Counted from the stretch's first letter, positions 1 through 7,757 are shown. The stretch: DNA of 64,000 nt from Erysipelothrix urinaevulpis (GCF_009828835.1 NZ_WTTB01000005.1:119199-183198); one strand, 5' to 3'. Notes: a model not told the origin generated them from the sequence alone. A program made the numbers and translations.

Positions 1-2
1 AA

Positions 3-605
3 TCATTAGGTGCATTTTTAACGATCTTCTTAAATGGAATAATTATTCAATTTTCAGAAGTTGCAGTTTCGGTCTTAGGTGTTTATTTTAAATTAGAATC
101 ATTCGTTATGATGCCAGTCTTTGGTTTAGGTCAAGGTATTTTACCAATCATCGGGTTTAACTATGGCGCTAAGAACAGTGATCGTATCCATGAAGCTTAT
201 CGATACGGTGTGTTAATATCTTTGTTACTTCTATCCGTTGGTTTCGTTATATTCCAAGTGTTCCCAGCACAGTTAATGGGAATATTTAGTCATGATGAAG
301 CGATGATTCGTATGGGTGTTATTACATTAAGATTGATTTCACTTTACTTTATTCCTGCATCGTTGGGGATTGTTAATTCAACATTCTTCCAATCGTTAGG
401 TTTAGGTAATTATAGTTTAATTGTTTCTTTCTTACGGCAAATGGGGATACTTTTACCAATTGCTTACTTAATGTCAAACTTTGGCTTACACTTTGTTTGG
501 TTGGCGTATCCAATTGCTGAAACCCTCACCCTTTTAATTTCAACCAAGTTACGTCGTAAAGCAATTAGAGAGTATGTTGATCCTTTAGAAACCGTTCCTA
601 ATTAA
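3..605 (+). CDS. MATE-family efflux transporter, C-terminal part (cut by window start)
   Basis: The reading frame is open from the first base, so the gene starts outside the window; about 200 C-terminal codons are present. The protein is a hydrophobic multi-helix membrane segment with the VFGLGQGILPIIGFNYGA stretch typical of the second half of MATE (multi-antimicrobial extrusion) transporters, which exchange drugs or metabolites for Na+ or H+. About five membrane helices are visible, followed by a short basic tail (KLRRKAIREY). No terminator is evident before the next promoter at 630. The family assignment is firm; the substrate cannot be told. Confidence 0.85.
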   Translation, partial: SLGAFLTIFLNGIIIQFSEVAVSVLGVYFKLESFVMMPVFGLGQGILPIIGFNYGAKNSDRIHEAYRYGVLISLLLLSVGFVIFQVFPAQLMGIFSHDEAMIRMGVITLRLISLYFIPASLGIVNSTFFQSLGLGNYSLIVSFLRQMGILLPIAYLMSNFGLHFVWLAYPIAETLTLLISTKLRRKAIREYVDPLETVPN

Positions 606-629
606 AAGTTCAATGTCTCATAAAACGTC

Positions 630-658
630 TTGACGTATAAACTGTTTAATGATATACT
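630..658 (+). promoter_or_regulatory. Promoter of the infC-rpmI-rplT operon
   Basis: A -35 TTGACG (630-635) and a -10 TATACT (653-658) are separated by exactly 17 bases. This is a good sigma-A type promoter placed about 150 bases before infC, so the transcript begins with a long structured leader. Confidence 0.8.
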
Positions 659-664
659 TGTCTA

Positions 665-800
665 GCAATAAGAAAGTAGAAGACACTTCTCACCTGATGA
701 TATCATTCATAGGTAAAGGCTTAAATCGACAAGAGATAACCTTTAAGTGTGTTCCTTTTTAAAAAAAAGTTCACACTTTTTTATTGTAATAATGTTTAGG
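665..800 (+). promoter_or_regulatory. L20-type leader with attenuator upstream of infC
   Basis: The leader holds successive hairpins: AGAAG/CTTCT (678-690), TAAAGG/CCTTTA (714-719 with 740-745), and a terminator-like hairpin AAGTGTG/CACACTT (745-751 with 772-778) followed by a T run. Stems two and three share base 745, so they compete, as expected for an attenuator. In Firmicutes this operon is known to be repressed by ribosomal protein L20 binding its own leader and causing premature termination. The L20 assignment rests on position and a terminator before the start codon; I could not run a covariance search. Confidence 0.65.
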
Positions 801-812
801 GAGGTGAAATAT

Positions 813-1349
813 ATTAGTAATCGCAGAAGAAATAACAGCAATGATGAATTGGTGAATGAGGCAATTCGTTTCCGTGAAGTATTGGTAATTGGCGCTGAAG
901 GCGAACAATTAGGAATACTTAGTAGAAATGATGCGTTAAATAAAGCATATGATGCAAATCTTGATTTATTGTGTGTTGCTCCAAATGGAAATCCACCAGT
1001 ATGTAAGATTTTAGATTATGGTCGCTATCGTTATGAACAACAAAAGAAAGCGAAAGAAGCTAAAAAACATCAACATGTTACTCAGGTAAAACCATTACGT
1101 CTTTCACCTGTTATTGAACAACATGACTTTGATACAAAATTACGCCATGCATCGAAGTGGTTAGAAGCTGGAATGAAAGTTAAAGTTGATATGCGCTTTA
1201 GGGGACGCTTGATCACTCGTTTAGAGGTTGGGCGTGAAACAATGAATCAGTTCATTGAAGAATTGAAGGACTTGGGTTCAGTTGAGAAAGCTCCTAAGCT
1301 TGAAGGGAATACCATGTCTGTTGTGATATCTCCACACAAACAACAATAG
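813..1349 (+). CDS. infC: Translation initiation factor IF-3 (ATT start)
   Basis: IF-3 binds the 30S subunit and checks start-codon and initiator-tRNA choice. The 178-residue product has the usual length and the two-domain layout joined by a lysine-rich linker (YEQQKKAKEAKKH). I place the start at the ATT at 813: it lies 5 bases after a strong GGGAGGTG (800-807), and the protein then begins ISNRRRNN as in IF-3 proteins. An ATG further up at 747 is in frame but would overlap the attenuator hairpin. A non-standard AUU start is the known basis of IF-3 self-regulation, since IF-3 discriminates against it. First gene of the infC-rpmI-rplT operon. Confidence 0.95.
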   Translation: MSNRRRNNSNDELVNEAIRFREVLVIGAEGEQLGILSRNDALNKAYDANLDLLCVAPNGNPPVCKILDYGRYRYEQQKKAKEAKKHQHVTQVKPLRLSPVIEQHDFDTKLRHASKWLEAGMKVKVDMRFRGRLITRLEVGRETMNQFIEELKDLGSVEKAPKLEGNTMSVVISPHKQQ

Positions 1350-1370
1350 TTTATTAAGGAGGGCTTTAAG

Positions 1371-1565
1371 ATGCCAAAAATGAAAACAAAAAAAGCATTG
1401 TCAAAACGTGTTAAACGTACAGGCAGTGGAAAGTTAAAAAGAAGTCAAGCTTATACCTCACACTTTATGAGACATAAGTCACAAAAACAAAAGAGAAATT
1501 TACGTCAGTCATCACTTGTATCAAATAGTGATTACAAACGTATTAAACATTTATTGCAAGACTAG
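1371..1565 (+). CDS. rpmI: Ribosomal protein bL35
   Basis: A small, very basic 64-residue protein beginning [21 protein letters not shown], the family hallmark. It is a structural protein of the 50S subunit. AAGGAGGG stands just before the start. It lies 21 bases after infC and 14 before rplT in the conserved three-gene operon, so its level is set by the leader upstream of infC. Confidence 0.97.
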   Translation: MPKMKTKKALSKRVKRTGSGKLKRSQAYTSHFMRHKSQKQKRNLRQSSLVSNSDYKRIKHLLQD

Positions 1566-1579
1566 GGAGGGTGAGTTAA

Positions 1580-1939
1580 ATGCCAAGAACAAAAACATCC
1601 GTGCCATCAAGAGCACGTCGTAAAAAAACATTAAAATTAGCGAAAGGATATTACGGGTCAAAACATACATTGTACCGTACAGCTAATGAACAAGTCATGC
1701 GTTCATTGCGTTACTCATACCGTGACCGTAAACAATTAAAACGCGAAATGCGTAAATTGTGGATCACACGTATTAACGCAGCTGCACGTATGAACGATAT
1801 GTCATACAGTCAATTGATGCATGGTTTAAGACTTGCGAACGTTACAATTAACCGTAAAATGTTATCAGAAATCGCAATTCATGATCCAAAAGGATTTACA
1901 AAAATTGTAGGTCAAGCTCAAAAAGCTTTAGAAAAGTAA
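1580..1939 (+). CDS. rplT: Ribosomal protein bL20
   Basis: A 119-residue basic protein ([28 protein letters not shown]...) of normal length for bL20, an early 50S assembly protein that binds 23S rRNA. In Firmicutes it is also the repressor of its own operon through the infC leader. GGGAGGGTG lies before the start. The stop codon is followed after one base by the ATG of the MarR gene. Confidence 0.97.
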   Translation: MPRTKTSVPSRARRKKTLKLAKGYYGSKHTLYRTANEQVMRSLRYSYRDRKQLKREMRKLWITRINAAARMNDMSYSQLMHGLRLANVTINRKMLSEIAIHDPKGFTKIVGQAQKALEK

Positions 1940-1940
1940 A

Positions 1941-2387
1941 ATGTCAGTTGATACACGACGTCAAGTCAATGAATTAATTGTTGATATCTTTAATAAGATT
2001 TTAACCTTGGAAGAAACTTATCATCACATGCATGGTATTGATTTATCCATGACTGAAATTCATACATTGGATGCTATTCATAAATCAGCATCGAAACAAA
2101 TGTCTGATGTTGCCAAGAGTTTAGATATAACTCAAGGTACATTAACGACAAGTATTAATCGTCTTGAAAAACAAGGCTATGTTAATCGCGTTCGTGATCA
2201 AGAAGATCGCCGAATTTATCGCCTAGTGTTGGAAGATAAAAGCTTCAAAGTTTTAGATATTCACGATAAATTTCATAATGAAATGGTGGAAGGAATATTA
2301 AGACAAACAGAAAAAGACGAGGATTTAGTGCGAGCAATCGCTGAATTGAATGGATTTTTCCAAAATATGTTGGAAGAAAATCAATAA
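1941..2387 (+). CDS. MarR-family transcriptional regulator, FabT-like
   Basis: A 148-residue winged-helix regulator. The helix-turn-helix region (QMSDVAKSLDITQGTLTTSINRLEKQGYV) and wing (RVRDQEDRRIYRLVL) at about residues 52-98 match the MarR family, and the overall pattern (IFNKIL...E.HT...TQGTLTTS) resembles FabT, the repressor of fatty-acid synthesis genes in streptococci. No fab genes are next to it; instead it starts one base after rplT and lacks a clear Shine-Dalgarno site, suggesting translational coupling to a ribosomal-protein gene. The MarR call is firm; the FabT role is inference. Confidence 0.85.
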   Translation: MSVDTRRQVNELIVDIFNKILTLEETYHHMHGIDLSMTEIHTLDAIHKSASKQMSDVAKSLDITQGTLTTSINRLEKQGYVNRVRDQEDRRIYRLVLEDKSFKVLDIHDKFHNEMVEGILRQTEKDEDLVRAIAELNGFFQNMLEENQ

Positions 2388-2420
2388 AGCATTGATAAAC
2401 TATCTAAAAAGTAATTATGA

Positions 2421-2447
2421 ACCTCTAGAGTAATCTAGAGGTTTTTA
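2421..2447 (+). terminator. Rho-independent terminator after the MarR gene
   Basis: A perfect 9-bp stem ACCTCTAGA/TCTAGAGGT with a four-base GTAA loop, followed by a T run. It closes the infC-rplT-MarR transcript. Confidence 0.9.
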
Positions 2448-2452
2448 TTATT

Positions 2453-2484
2453 AAAAAGCCACTGTCTTATAAAAAAACAGTAGC
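2453..2484 (-). terminator. Terminator of the 2-hydroxyacid dehydrogenase gene
   Basis: Read on the minus strand, GCTACTGT pairs with ACAGTGGC (one G-U) around a short loop and is followed by TTTTT. It lies directly after the minus-strand stop codon. Confidence 0.75.
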
Positions 2485-2496
2485 TAATCACACTTT

Positions 2497-3405
2497 TTAT
2501 ATAATTTTATTAATAATCGCTTCGTTATGGGCAAAACGTTTTAAGTTCTCAATGACAATATTCAAGCGATAAGTATTAATTAAGTTGCTTTCAAATGATG
2601 CGTGAGGTGTAAGTATCGCTTTGGGATGATGCCATAGAGGGTGTTTAGGATCAAGTGGTTCTTGTTCAAATACATCAAGCACCACAGCACATAAGTTTGT
2701 ATCAAGCACTGCCATTAAACCGTCTAAGTTGACAGAAGATCCTCGTCCTACATTAATGAATACTGCATCGTTTTTCATACGCTTAAACTGTTCTTGATCC
2801 ATAATATGATAGGTCGCTTTATTTTGAGGAAGAATTGAAATCACGATATCATAGGTATGCATGATTTCATCAAGAGAAGTTGTCGGGAAGCACTGATTGA
2901 AATAATCGATAGCCCGACCATTTGTGTTAATGCCATCAACTGTTGCATTAAAGGCTGACAGAAGTTTGGCAGTTTCTTGGCCAATACTGCCTGTACCCAA
3001 GATAAGAACTGTTGCTTGATCAAGAGATTTGTTTTTATCAAGACGATTCCATTTTTTAAAATCTTGTTGTGATCTATAATCAGGAATGCTTTTATAAATA
3101 CTAAGTATGTGGGCAAGTGTATATTCTGCGATTGGTTTACTGTACATGCCTTTGCCATTCGCAATTGTTATGTCATTATCTTGATACAAGTCTAAGTTTA
3201 CATGATCAAAGCCTGCCGAGAGCAATTGGACAAATTTTAAACCGTCAGGAATTGCTTCACTGGGAGGGTTATAACCAACAATAACATCGGTAGGTTCAGT
3301 GTATTGGTCAAAGGTATTAAAAGTTGTTATTTCATATCCTAAAGACTTGAGATAATCAAGTTCATCATCATTTAATGCTAAAATATCTGCTAGTGCTACT
3401 TTCAT
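2497..3405 (-). CDS. NAD-dependent D-2-hydroxyacid dehydrogenase
   Basis: A 302-residue member of the D-isomer-specific 2-hydroxyacid dehydrogenase family, which interconverts 2-keto acids and D-2-hydroxy acids with NAD(P). The Rossmann loop GTGSIG is near residue 137. The catalytic triad is present: Arg in VGRGS, Glu in FEQEPL and His in TPHASF. The protein is somewhat shorter than the 310-330 residues common in the family, mostly in loops. It is transcribed alone, with its own terminator; a purine-rich GGAGTGATATG precedes the start. Substrate cannot be decided; lactate, glyoxylate or hydroxyisocaproate are options. Confidence 0.88.
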   Translation of the reverse strand: MKVALADILALNDDELDYLKSLGYEITTFNTFDQYTEPTDVIVGYNPPSEAIPDGLKFVQLLSAGFDHVNLDLYQDNDITIANGKGMYSKPIAEYTLAHILSIYKSIPDYRSQQDFKKWNRLDKNKSLDQATVLILGTGSIGQETAKLLSAFNATVDGINTNGRAIDYFNQCFPTTSLDEIMHTYDIVISILPQNKATYHIMDQEQFKRMKNDAVFINVGRGSSVNLDGLMAVLDTNLCAVVLDVFEQEPLDPKHPLWHHPKAILTPHASFESNLINTYRLNIVIENLKRFAHNEAIINKII

Positions 3406-3483
3406 TCATATCACTCCTTCGTTAGTCTTATAATAGTATGAAAGTGAAGACGAAGCAAAGAAAATAGAATTTATACCTATAAA

Positions 3484-4326
3484 TTAAATTATTTCACCTG
3501 GTTTGTGTTTGTTCCAAGCCTCAAGAAGTCGTTGATACTTTAACTGAGCAATATCATAATAAATTTGATCATGATGTTCATTGTACATAAAGCTCGCCCA
3601 TTCACACCATAAAACATGTTGCGCAATTTCAAAAATAAATAACGCTTCATCGTCAATGATCTCATCATCGTCAAAATATGTATCATAGATTAAACGTCTT
3701 TGTTCAGGATCTTGAATATCATTCTCTGTAATCAAGGACATAAGATCAAAATAAGGGTGGTTTTCCATAGCATATTCATAATCAATTAAATAAGAATCAG
3801 TTTGTGTGAAAAGAAAGTTTCCTTCAACACAGTCATTGTGACAAAGTACGTGATTTTCATGACTCAAAGTTTTAGCTTTATCAATAAAGCCATGAGCAAA
3901 CGATGTGTTAAAAAGGGGAGTTATATTTCTATGTTGATATTGATTAAAATGAGCTTGAATATCAAATGTTTTTTGGACATGAATCTTTGATTGATGAAGT
4001 TTTTTTATCAGATTAGTTGCTTCAACAATGTACTCTGGTGAAAAATGTTTGGCATTTGGAATATAATTACTTATCTTAATACCAGAATCTGCGTTATAAT
4101 AAAGAGTGTGAACATCGAGATTCAAGTCTTTGATTTGCTCTAAAACAAGCGCTTCAAGGTGATAATCAAATAAGTCAATGTTTCCAGGTTTGGGCAAACG
4201 AATGACATGTTGTTTATCAGGGAAGGTTAACAAATAATTATCATTGGTTAAACCTTGCTCTAAATATTGAATACTCAAGGGTTCCTCTTGGTATATTTTT
4301 TTTATAATTGTCGTTAATGTTTTCAT
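3484..4326 (-). CDS. Choline/ethanolamine kinase-like phosphotransferase (LicA-like)
   Basis: A 280-residue APH/choline-kinase fold protein. The catalytic loop is CHNDCVEGNFL and the metal-binding segment LIDYEYAMENHPYFDL, both diagnostic of choline/ethanolamine kinases that make phosphocholine or phosphoethanolamine. I chose the ATG at 4326; the frame extends 28 codons upstream, but that part has a coding-unlike, hydrophobic sequence and overlaps the rdgB start. An extended -10 TGCTATAAT ends only 6 bases before this ATG, so the mRNA is probably leaderless. LicA proteins decorate surface glycans with phosphocholine; no other lic gene is nearby, so that role is a guess. Confidence 0.8.
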   Translation of the reverse strand: MKTLTTIIKKIYQEEPLSIQYLEQGLTNDNYLLTFPDKQHVIRLPKPGNIDLFDYHLEALVLEQIKDLNLDVHTLYYNADSGIKISNYIPNAKHFSPEYIVEATNLIKKLHQSKIHVQKTFDIQAHFNQYQHRNITPLFNTSFAHGFIDKAKTLSHENHVLCHNDCVEGNFLFTQTDSYLIDYEYAMENHPYFDLMSLITENDIQDPEQRRLIYDTYFDDDEIIDDEALFIFEIAQHVLWCEWASFMYNEHHDQIYYDIAQLKYQRLLEAWNKHKPGEII

Positions 4327-4341
4327 GAAAATATTATAGCA
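4327..4341 (-). promoter_or_regulatory. Extended -10 promoter abutting the choline-kinase-like start codon
   Basis: On the minus strand TGCTATAAT is followed by ATTTTC and then ATG. Transcription should start about 7 bases after the hexamer, which is the A of the ATG. No Shine-Dalgarno sequence fits between. Confidence 0.65.
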
Positions 4342-4359
4342 TACGAAAGGTGATAATAA

Positions 4360-4947
4360 ATGAAAGTAATTGTAGCAAGTCATAATGAAGGTAAAATTAA
4401 AGAATTTCATTCCATATTAGAACCACTTGGCTTTGAAGTTTTAAAAGCAAGTGATTTTAATGTTGATGTGTCGATGATTGAAGAGACAGGAACAACATTT
4501 GCTGAAAATGCATTGATCAAAGCCAAAGCGGTCTATGAAATAATTAAACTTCCAGTTGTCAGTGATGATTCTGGTTTAAATTTGGATGCGTTTCCTGAAC
4601 TGTTAGGTGTTTATTCGGCTCGATTTATGGAAAATGAACCATATCATATTAAGAACAAAACAATCTTAAAAAAATATGAAACAGAAAGCAATCGTAAAGC
4701 GAACTTTGAATCCTGTGTTGTTTATTATGATGGTCATGCTCATAGTTTCTCTGGTATTGTGGAAGGAGAAATTGTTGATAAAATTAAAGGTGAAGGTGGA
4801 TTTGGTTATGATCCAATATTTAAACCCAGTGGTTATTCACAAACATTTGGTGAAATGTCGGTTATAGATAAAGATAAAATATCCCACCGAGCACGAGCTT
4901 TAAATAAATTTGTTGAATTTATTAAAGAGGAAAGCAATGAGAGATAA
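4360..4947 (+). CDS. rdgB: XTP/dITP pyrophosphatase (HAM1/RdgB)
   Basis: A 195-residue house-cleaning nucleotidase that hydrolyses XTP, ITP and dITP to monophosphates. The N-terminal substrate loop VIVASHNEGKIKEF, the ETGTTFAENALIKAKA helix, DDSGL and the C-terminal GFGYDPIF and SHRARAL segments are all in place. GAAAGGTG precedes the start. It overlaps the next gene by 11 bases and heads a plus-strand cluster reaching trmL. Confidence 0.95.
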   Translation: MKVIVASHNEGKIKEFHSILEPLGFEVLKASDFNVDVSMIEETGTTFAENALIKAKAVYEIIKLPVVSDDSGLNLDAFPELLGVYSARFMENEPYHIKNKTILKKYETESNRKANFESCVVYYDGHAHSFSGIVEGEIVDKIKGEGGFGYDPIFKPSGYSQTFGEMSVIDKDKISHRARALNKFVEFIKEESNER

Positions 4948-5608
4948 ATTATTTACAGTGTCAATTTTTTCTTTGGTATTAGGTATGATCTTAACGCTTA
5001 TATTTTTGTTTTCGTTTAATCAATCCTATTATGAGAAAACATATCATCGTTTAAATACAGCACAAGAAATGACAATCAGTGAAGATGTTCTATTCGAAGC
5101 CACCGATGTGCTTGTGCACTATATCCTTGATGAAAAGGATTCTTTGGATTTCCAATTTACTCAAGATGGCGTAAGCCAAGAGTTCTTTAACCAAAGAGAA
5201 AAAGATCATATGGTTGATGTGCAAAGTTTATATTTGAATGCTAAAACAGTACGTAATATCTCATTTGCTTTGAGTATATTTTTACTTACAGTCTGTTTTC
5301 TTTATCGTAAAGAGCCACTAGATATTGCTCATGCACTAAAACAAGTCTTAATTTCATTTGGGTTGATCATCTTGGTGATTGTAGTTTTTGCACTCATTGA
5401 CTTTAATTCTTTTTGGATAATGTTCCATGAATTGATTTTCACAAATGATTTGTGGCTTTTAGATCCCAACACCGATCGACTAATTCAAATGGTTCCTTTG
5501 GAGTTTTTTATGGGATTAGTTTATCGAATATTTACAGGTGTTGCGATTTTATTTATTGGACTGTTTAGCTTTATGAAGTTTTTTGAAAGGAAATATAACC
5601 ATGATTAA
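4937..5608 (+). CDS. TIGR01906/DUF1461-type integral membrane protein
   Basis: A 223-residue protein with four predicted membrane helices (about residues 6-26, 103-121, 135-155 and 190-213). Between helices one and two lies an extracytoplasmic region with the REKDHMVDVQSLY signature of the TIGR01906 family, whose function is unknown. The ATG at 4937 is chosen because GAGG stands seven bases before it and the first helix follows at once; an in-frame ATG at 4910 lies inside rdgB. It overlaps both neighbours slightly, so the three genes are probably co-translated. Confidence 0.8.
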   Translation: MRDKLFTVSIFSLVLGMILTLIFLFSFNQSYYEKTYHRLNTAQEMTISEDVLFEATDVLVHYILDEKDSLDFQFTQDGVSQEFFNQREKDHMVDVQSLYLNAKTVRNISFALSIFLLTVCFLYRKEPLDIAHALKQVLISFGLIILVIVVFALIDFNSFWIMFHELIFTNDLWLLDPNTDRLIQMVPLEFFMGLVYRIFTGVAILFIGLFSFMKFFERKYNHD

Positions 5609-6089
5609 TATTGTATTATATGAACCAGAAATTCCTCAAAACACAGGTAATATCATGAGAACTGCTGTAGCAGCAGGAGCTCGTTTACATTTGGTAGGAG
5701 AATTAGGGTTTATTTTAGATAGTAAGAAAGTTAAGCGTTCAGTGATGGACTATGAGTCATCACTGGACCTTAAACGCCATGTAGATTGGGATGATTTTGT
5801 TGATCAAGAAAAAGGTCAGTATTTCTTCTTAAGTCGTTTTGCAAGTAAAACATATTCTGATTTTGATTATCAATCAATTGAAGAGGATATTTATTTAATT
5901 TTTGGAGGAGAAAGTCAAGGTTTACCACAAGAGATCAAAGACGCTTATCAAGATGAACTCTTAAGAATTCCAATGGTTGAAAATGCACGAAGTATGAATC
6001 TCTCCAATACGGTTGCTTTGGTAACCTATGAAGTTTTAAGACAAAAAGATTTTTTAGGGCTCTCAAAAATAAATCAGGCGCAAGATTAA
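5601..6089 (+). CDS. trmL: tRNA (cytidine/uridine(34)-2'-O)-methyltransferase TrmL
   Basis: A 162-residue SPOUT-family enzyme that methylates the ribose of the tRNA-Leu wobble base using SAM. The N-terminal NIVLYEPEIPQNTGNIMRTA, the FGGESQGLP loop and the knot segment RSMNLSNTVALVTYE are the family motifs. The start at 5601 gives the usual N-terminus and has GAAAGGAA before it; an in-frame ATG at 5583 lies inside the preceding gene. Interestingly a tRNA-Leu(CAA), a typical TrmL substrate, is encoded in this window at 63302. Confidence 0.95.
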   Translation: MINIVLYEPEIPQNTGNIMRTAVAAGARLHLVGELGFILDSKKVKRSVMDYESSLDLKRHVDWDDFVDQEKGQYFFLSRFASKTYSDFDYQSIEEDIYLIFGGESQGLPQEIKDAYQDELLRIPMVENARSMNLSNTVALVTYEVLRQKDFLGLSKINQAQD

Positions 6090-6099
6090 GGCTTATTGA

Positions 6100-6128
6100 T
6101 TGAAAGTAAGAAAGGGTTTATCTATAAT
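6100..6128 (+). promoter_or_regulatory. Promoter before the 46-residue membrane protein and ridA
   Basis: TTGAAA (6100-6105), a 17-base spacer and a perfect TATAAT (6123-6128), close to the sigma-A consensus. Confidence 0.8.
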
Positions 6129-6148
6129 TTAGATAGTGAGGTGAAAGT

Positions 6149-6289
6149 ATGATTGAAACATTTGATGATGTTATTGGACTTGTTTCTTTAATTCTAATTG
6201 TTATTGCTGGAATTATTGGGTTTATCAAATTAAACAATCGCCTTAATCGAGAGGAAGATAGTGATGAATTTTACCGAGAGTTATTATAA
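6149..6289 (+). CDS. Small single-span membrane protein, 46 residues
   Basis: The frame encodes MIETFDDVIGLVSLILIVI..., with one hydrophobic helix at about residues 9-29 and a charged cytoplasmic tail (NRLNREEDSDEFYRELL). A GAGGTGAAAGT site lies just before the ATG and a consensus promoter 21 bases further up, so it is very likely expressed. It lies 14 bases before ridA and is probably co-transcribed with it. I do not recognise a family; single-span proteins of this size often bind larger membrane proteins. Confidence 0.7.
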   Translation: MIETFDDVIGLVSLILIVIAGIIGFIKLNNRLNREEDSDEFYRELL

Positions 6290-6303
6290 AAGGATGAAAC
6301 CTT

Positions 6304-6729
6304 ATGCGTAAGCGACAAATTATCGTTGATAATGGGCCAGAATCAGTGGGTCCTTATTCCGTTGCAATGCAGGTAGGTCCTTATGTTTTAGTTTCAGGTC
6401 AGTTACCCTTAGATGAGAATTTCGAATTAGTGAGCGATGATGTTGGTGTTCAAACTCGAAAGATCATTGAAAACATCGAGTTAGTTTTAAAAGAAGCAGG
6501 CATGAGCTTAGATGATGTTGTGAAGACGACTGTCTATGTCGAAAATTTGGACGATTTCAAAAAAATTAATCAAATTTATGCGATTTACTTTTCCCATCCA
6601 TATCCTGTTCGATCGTGTGTTGAAGTGTCAAAGTTACCACAAAACGCAAAGATTAAAATTGATTGTTTAGCTGTTGAGGCGACACTTGACGAAGAGGAAG
6701 ACTGTGCTGGCTGTTGTTGTGAGGATTAA
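6304..6729 (+). CDS. ridA: RidA-family enamine/imine deaminase with cysteine-rich tail
   Basis: RidA hydrolyses reactive 2-aminoacrylate-type enamines released by PLP enzymes. The core matches the family, including the GPYSVAMQVGPYVLVSGQLPLD N-terminal region and the active-site arginine in YPVRSCVEVSKLP. The protein is 141 residues, about 12-15 longer than usual, because of a C-terminal tail EEEDCAGCCCED with four cysteines among acidic residues. AAAGGATG lies before the start. A strong terminator follows, so it ends its transcript. The core function is firm; the tail is unexplained. Confidence 0.92.
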   Translation: MRKRQIIVDNGPESVGPYSVAMQVGPYVLVSGQLPLDENFELVSDDVGVQTRKIIENIELVLKEAGMSLDDVVKTTVYVENLDDFKKINQIYAIYFSHPYPVRSCVEVSKLPQNAKIKIDCLAVEATLDEEEDCAGCCCED

Positions 6730-6737
6730 AATAATAG

Positions 6738-6766
6738 ACCAAGGATGATTTTCTTTGGTTTTTTTT
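6738..6766 (+). terminator. Terminator after ridA
   Basis: ACCAAGGA pairs with TTCTTTGGT around a short loop and is followed by seven or more T residues. Confidence 0.8.
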
Positions 6767-6787
6767 ATTAAAAATAGTGAAGAACTG

Positions 6788-6815
6788 TTGAAAAAAATTC
6801 TATGTATGTTATATT
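6788..6815 (+). promoter_or_regulatory. Promoter of the YitT-family gene
   Basis: TTGAAA (6788-6793), a 16-base spacer ending in TGT, and TATATT (6810-6815). This is a -35 plus extended -10 arrangement immediately upstream of the gene. Confidence 0.65.
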
Positions 6816-6836
6816 GCAAAGAGGGGTTATCATTAA

Positions 6837-7736
6837 ATGATAAAACCAATTAAAATACAGAAAGAAAGACAGGATATGAAGAATTTAAAACTTATAAAAC
6901 CATACCATATTATCGGTGTTGCAGTTGGGGCCTTGTTCTCTGCTACAGCCATTAAAATATTTGTACAACAAGGAAACTTAGTTCCAAGTGGTGTTGCTGG
7001 GCTAACCAGCTTATTTGTCATGGAAGCTAATCGTTTGCTTGGGATTAATTTGTCATTTAGTTTACTTTATTTCGTAATTAATGCATTATTGCTCTCGCTA
7101 GTCTATAAGCATTTAGGCGTGAAATTTTTAACACTATCATTTTTACATGTTACATTAACCAGTATCTTTGTGGATCTACTTCCTTCAGTGATTGCGACAC
7201 AAGACATGATCTTGATTGCTGTTTTTGGTGGGTTGATCAATGGAATTGGTTCCAGTATCGCGCTTAGAATGAACGGTAGTGCAGGTGGTACTGATTTTAT
7301 AGCGATATATTATTCTATGGTTAAAAATAAACCAATGTGGGACTTGATTATGTTTTTTAATATCTCGATGCTAGTTTATTATGGATGGCAATATAATTGG
7401 ACACTGGCTCTGTATTCGATTCTCTATCAAATTGTTTCCACGAAAATTATTGAAACATATCATAATCGTTATAAATTATCGAGTATTCATATTATCACAG
7501 AGCATCCTGAAAACGTGAGTGATGATTTATTAAAAGTAGTTCGTCATGGTATCACAAAATTTGATGGTATTGGAATGTACAAAAAACAAGACAAAACTAT
7601 GTTGTACATGGTGGCGAATGCGTTTGAAGTAGAATTGATTGTTAAAAGTATTAAACAATCTGACCCATGTGCGTTTATAGAGATTGCTTCTGTTCAAAGA
7701 ATTGAAGGGAATTATCGTCAAAGACCCCTTGATTAA
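6837..7736 (+). CDS. YitT/DUF161-DUF2179 membrane protein
   Basis: A 299-residue protein with five or six N-terminal membrane helices (to about residue 205) and a soluble C-terminal DUF2179 domain (SSIHIITEHPENVSDDLLKVV... to the end). This is the layout of the YitT/YvjA/YpjC family, often one of several paralogues in Firmicutes; their role is uncertain. Two starts are possible: ATG at 6837 (AGAGGGG 12 bases upstream) or ATG at 6876, which would make a 286-residue protein. A short hairpin terminator overlaps the stop codon. Confidence 0.85.
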   Translation: MIKPIKIQKERQDMKNLKLIKPYHIIGVAVGALFSATAIKIFVQQGNLVPSGVAGLTSLFVMEANRLLGINLSFSLLYFVINALLLSLVYKHLGVKFLTLSFLHVTLTSIFVDLLPSVIATQDMILIAVFGGLINGIGSSIALRMNGSAGGTDFIAIYYSMVKNKPMWDLIMFFNISMLVYYGWQYNWTLALYSILYQIVSTKIIETYHNRYKLSSIHIITEHPENVSDDLLKVVRHGITKFDGIGMYKKQDKTMLYMVANAFEVELIVKSIKQSDPCAFIEIASVQRIEGNYRQRPLD

Positions 7737-7757
7737 ACTAGCTATGACTAGTTTTTT
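7735..7757 (+). terminator. Terminator overlapping the YitT stop codon
   Basis: AAACTAG/CTAGTTT stem with a six-base loop and a T run; the first bases are part of the stop codon. Confidence 0.65.

Noticed and set aside
747..812. Upstream ATG extension of infC
   Set aside because: It lies inside the attenuator hairpin and adds 22 non-conserved residues; the ATT at 813 has the ribosome site and the right N-terminus.
6690..6729. Selenoprotein in the RidA tail
   Set aside because: All cysteines are encoded by TGT or TGC; there is no in-frame TGA.
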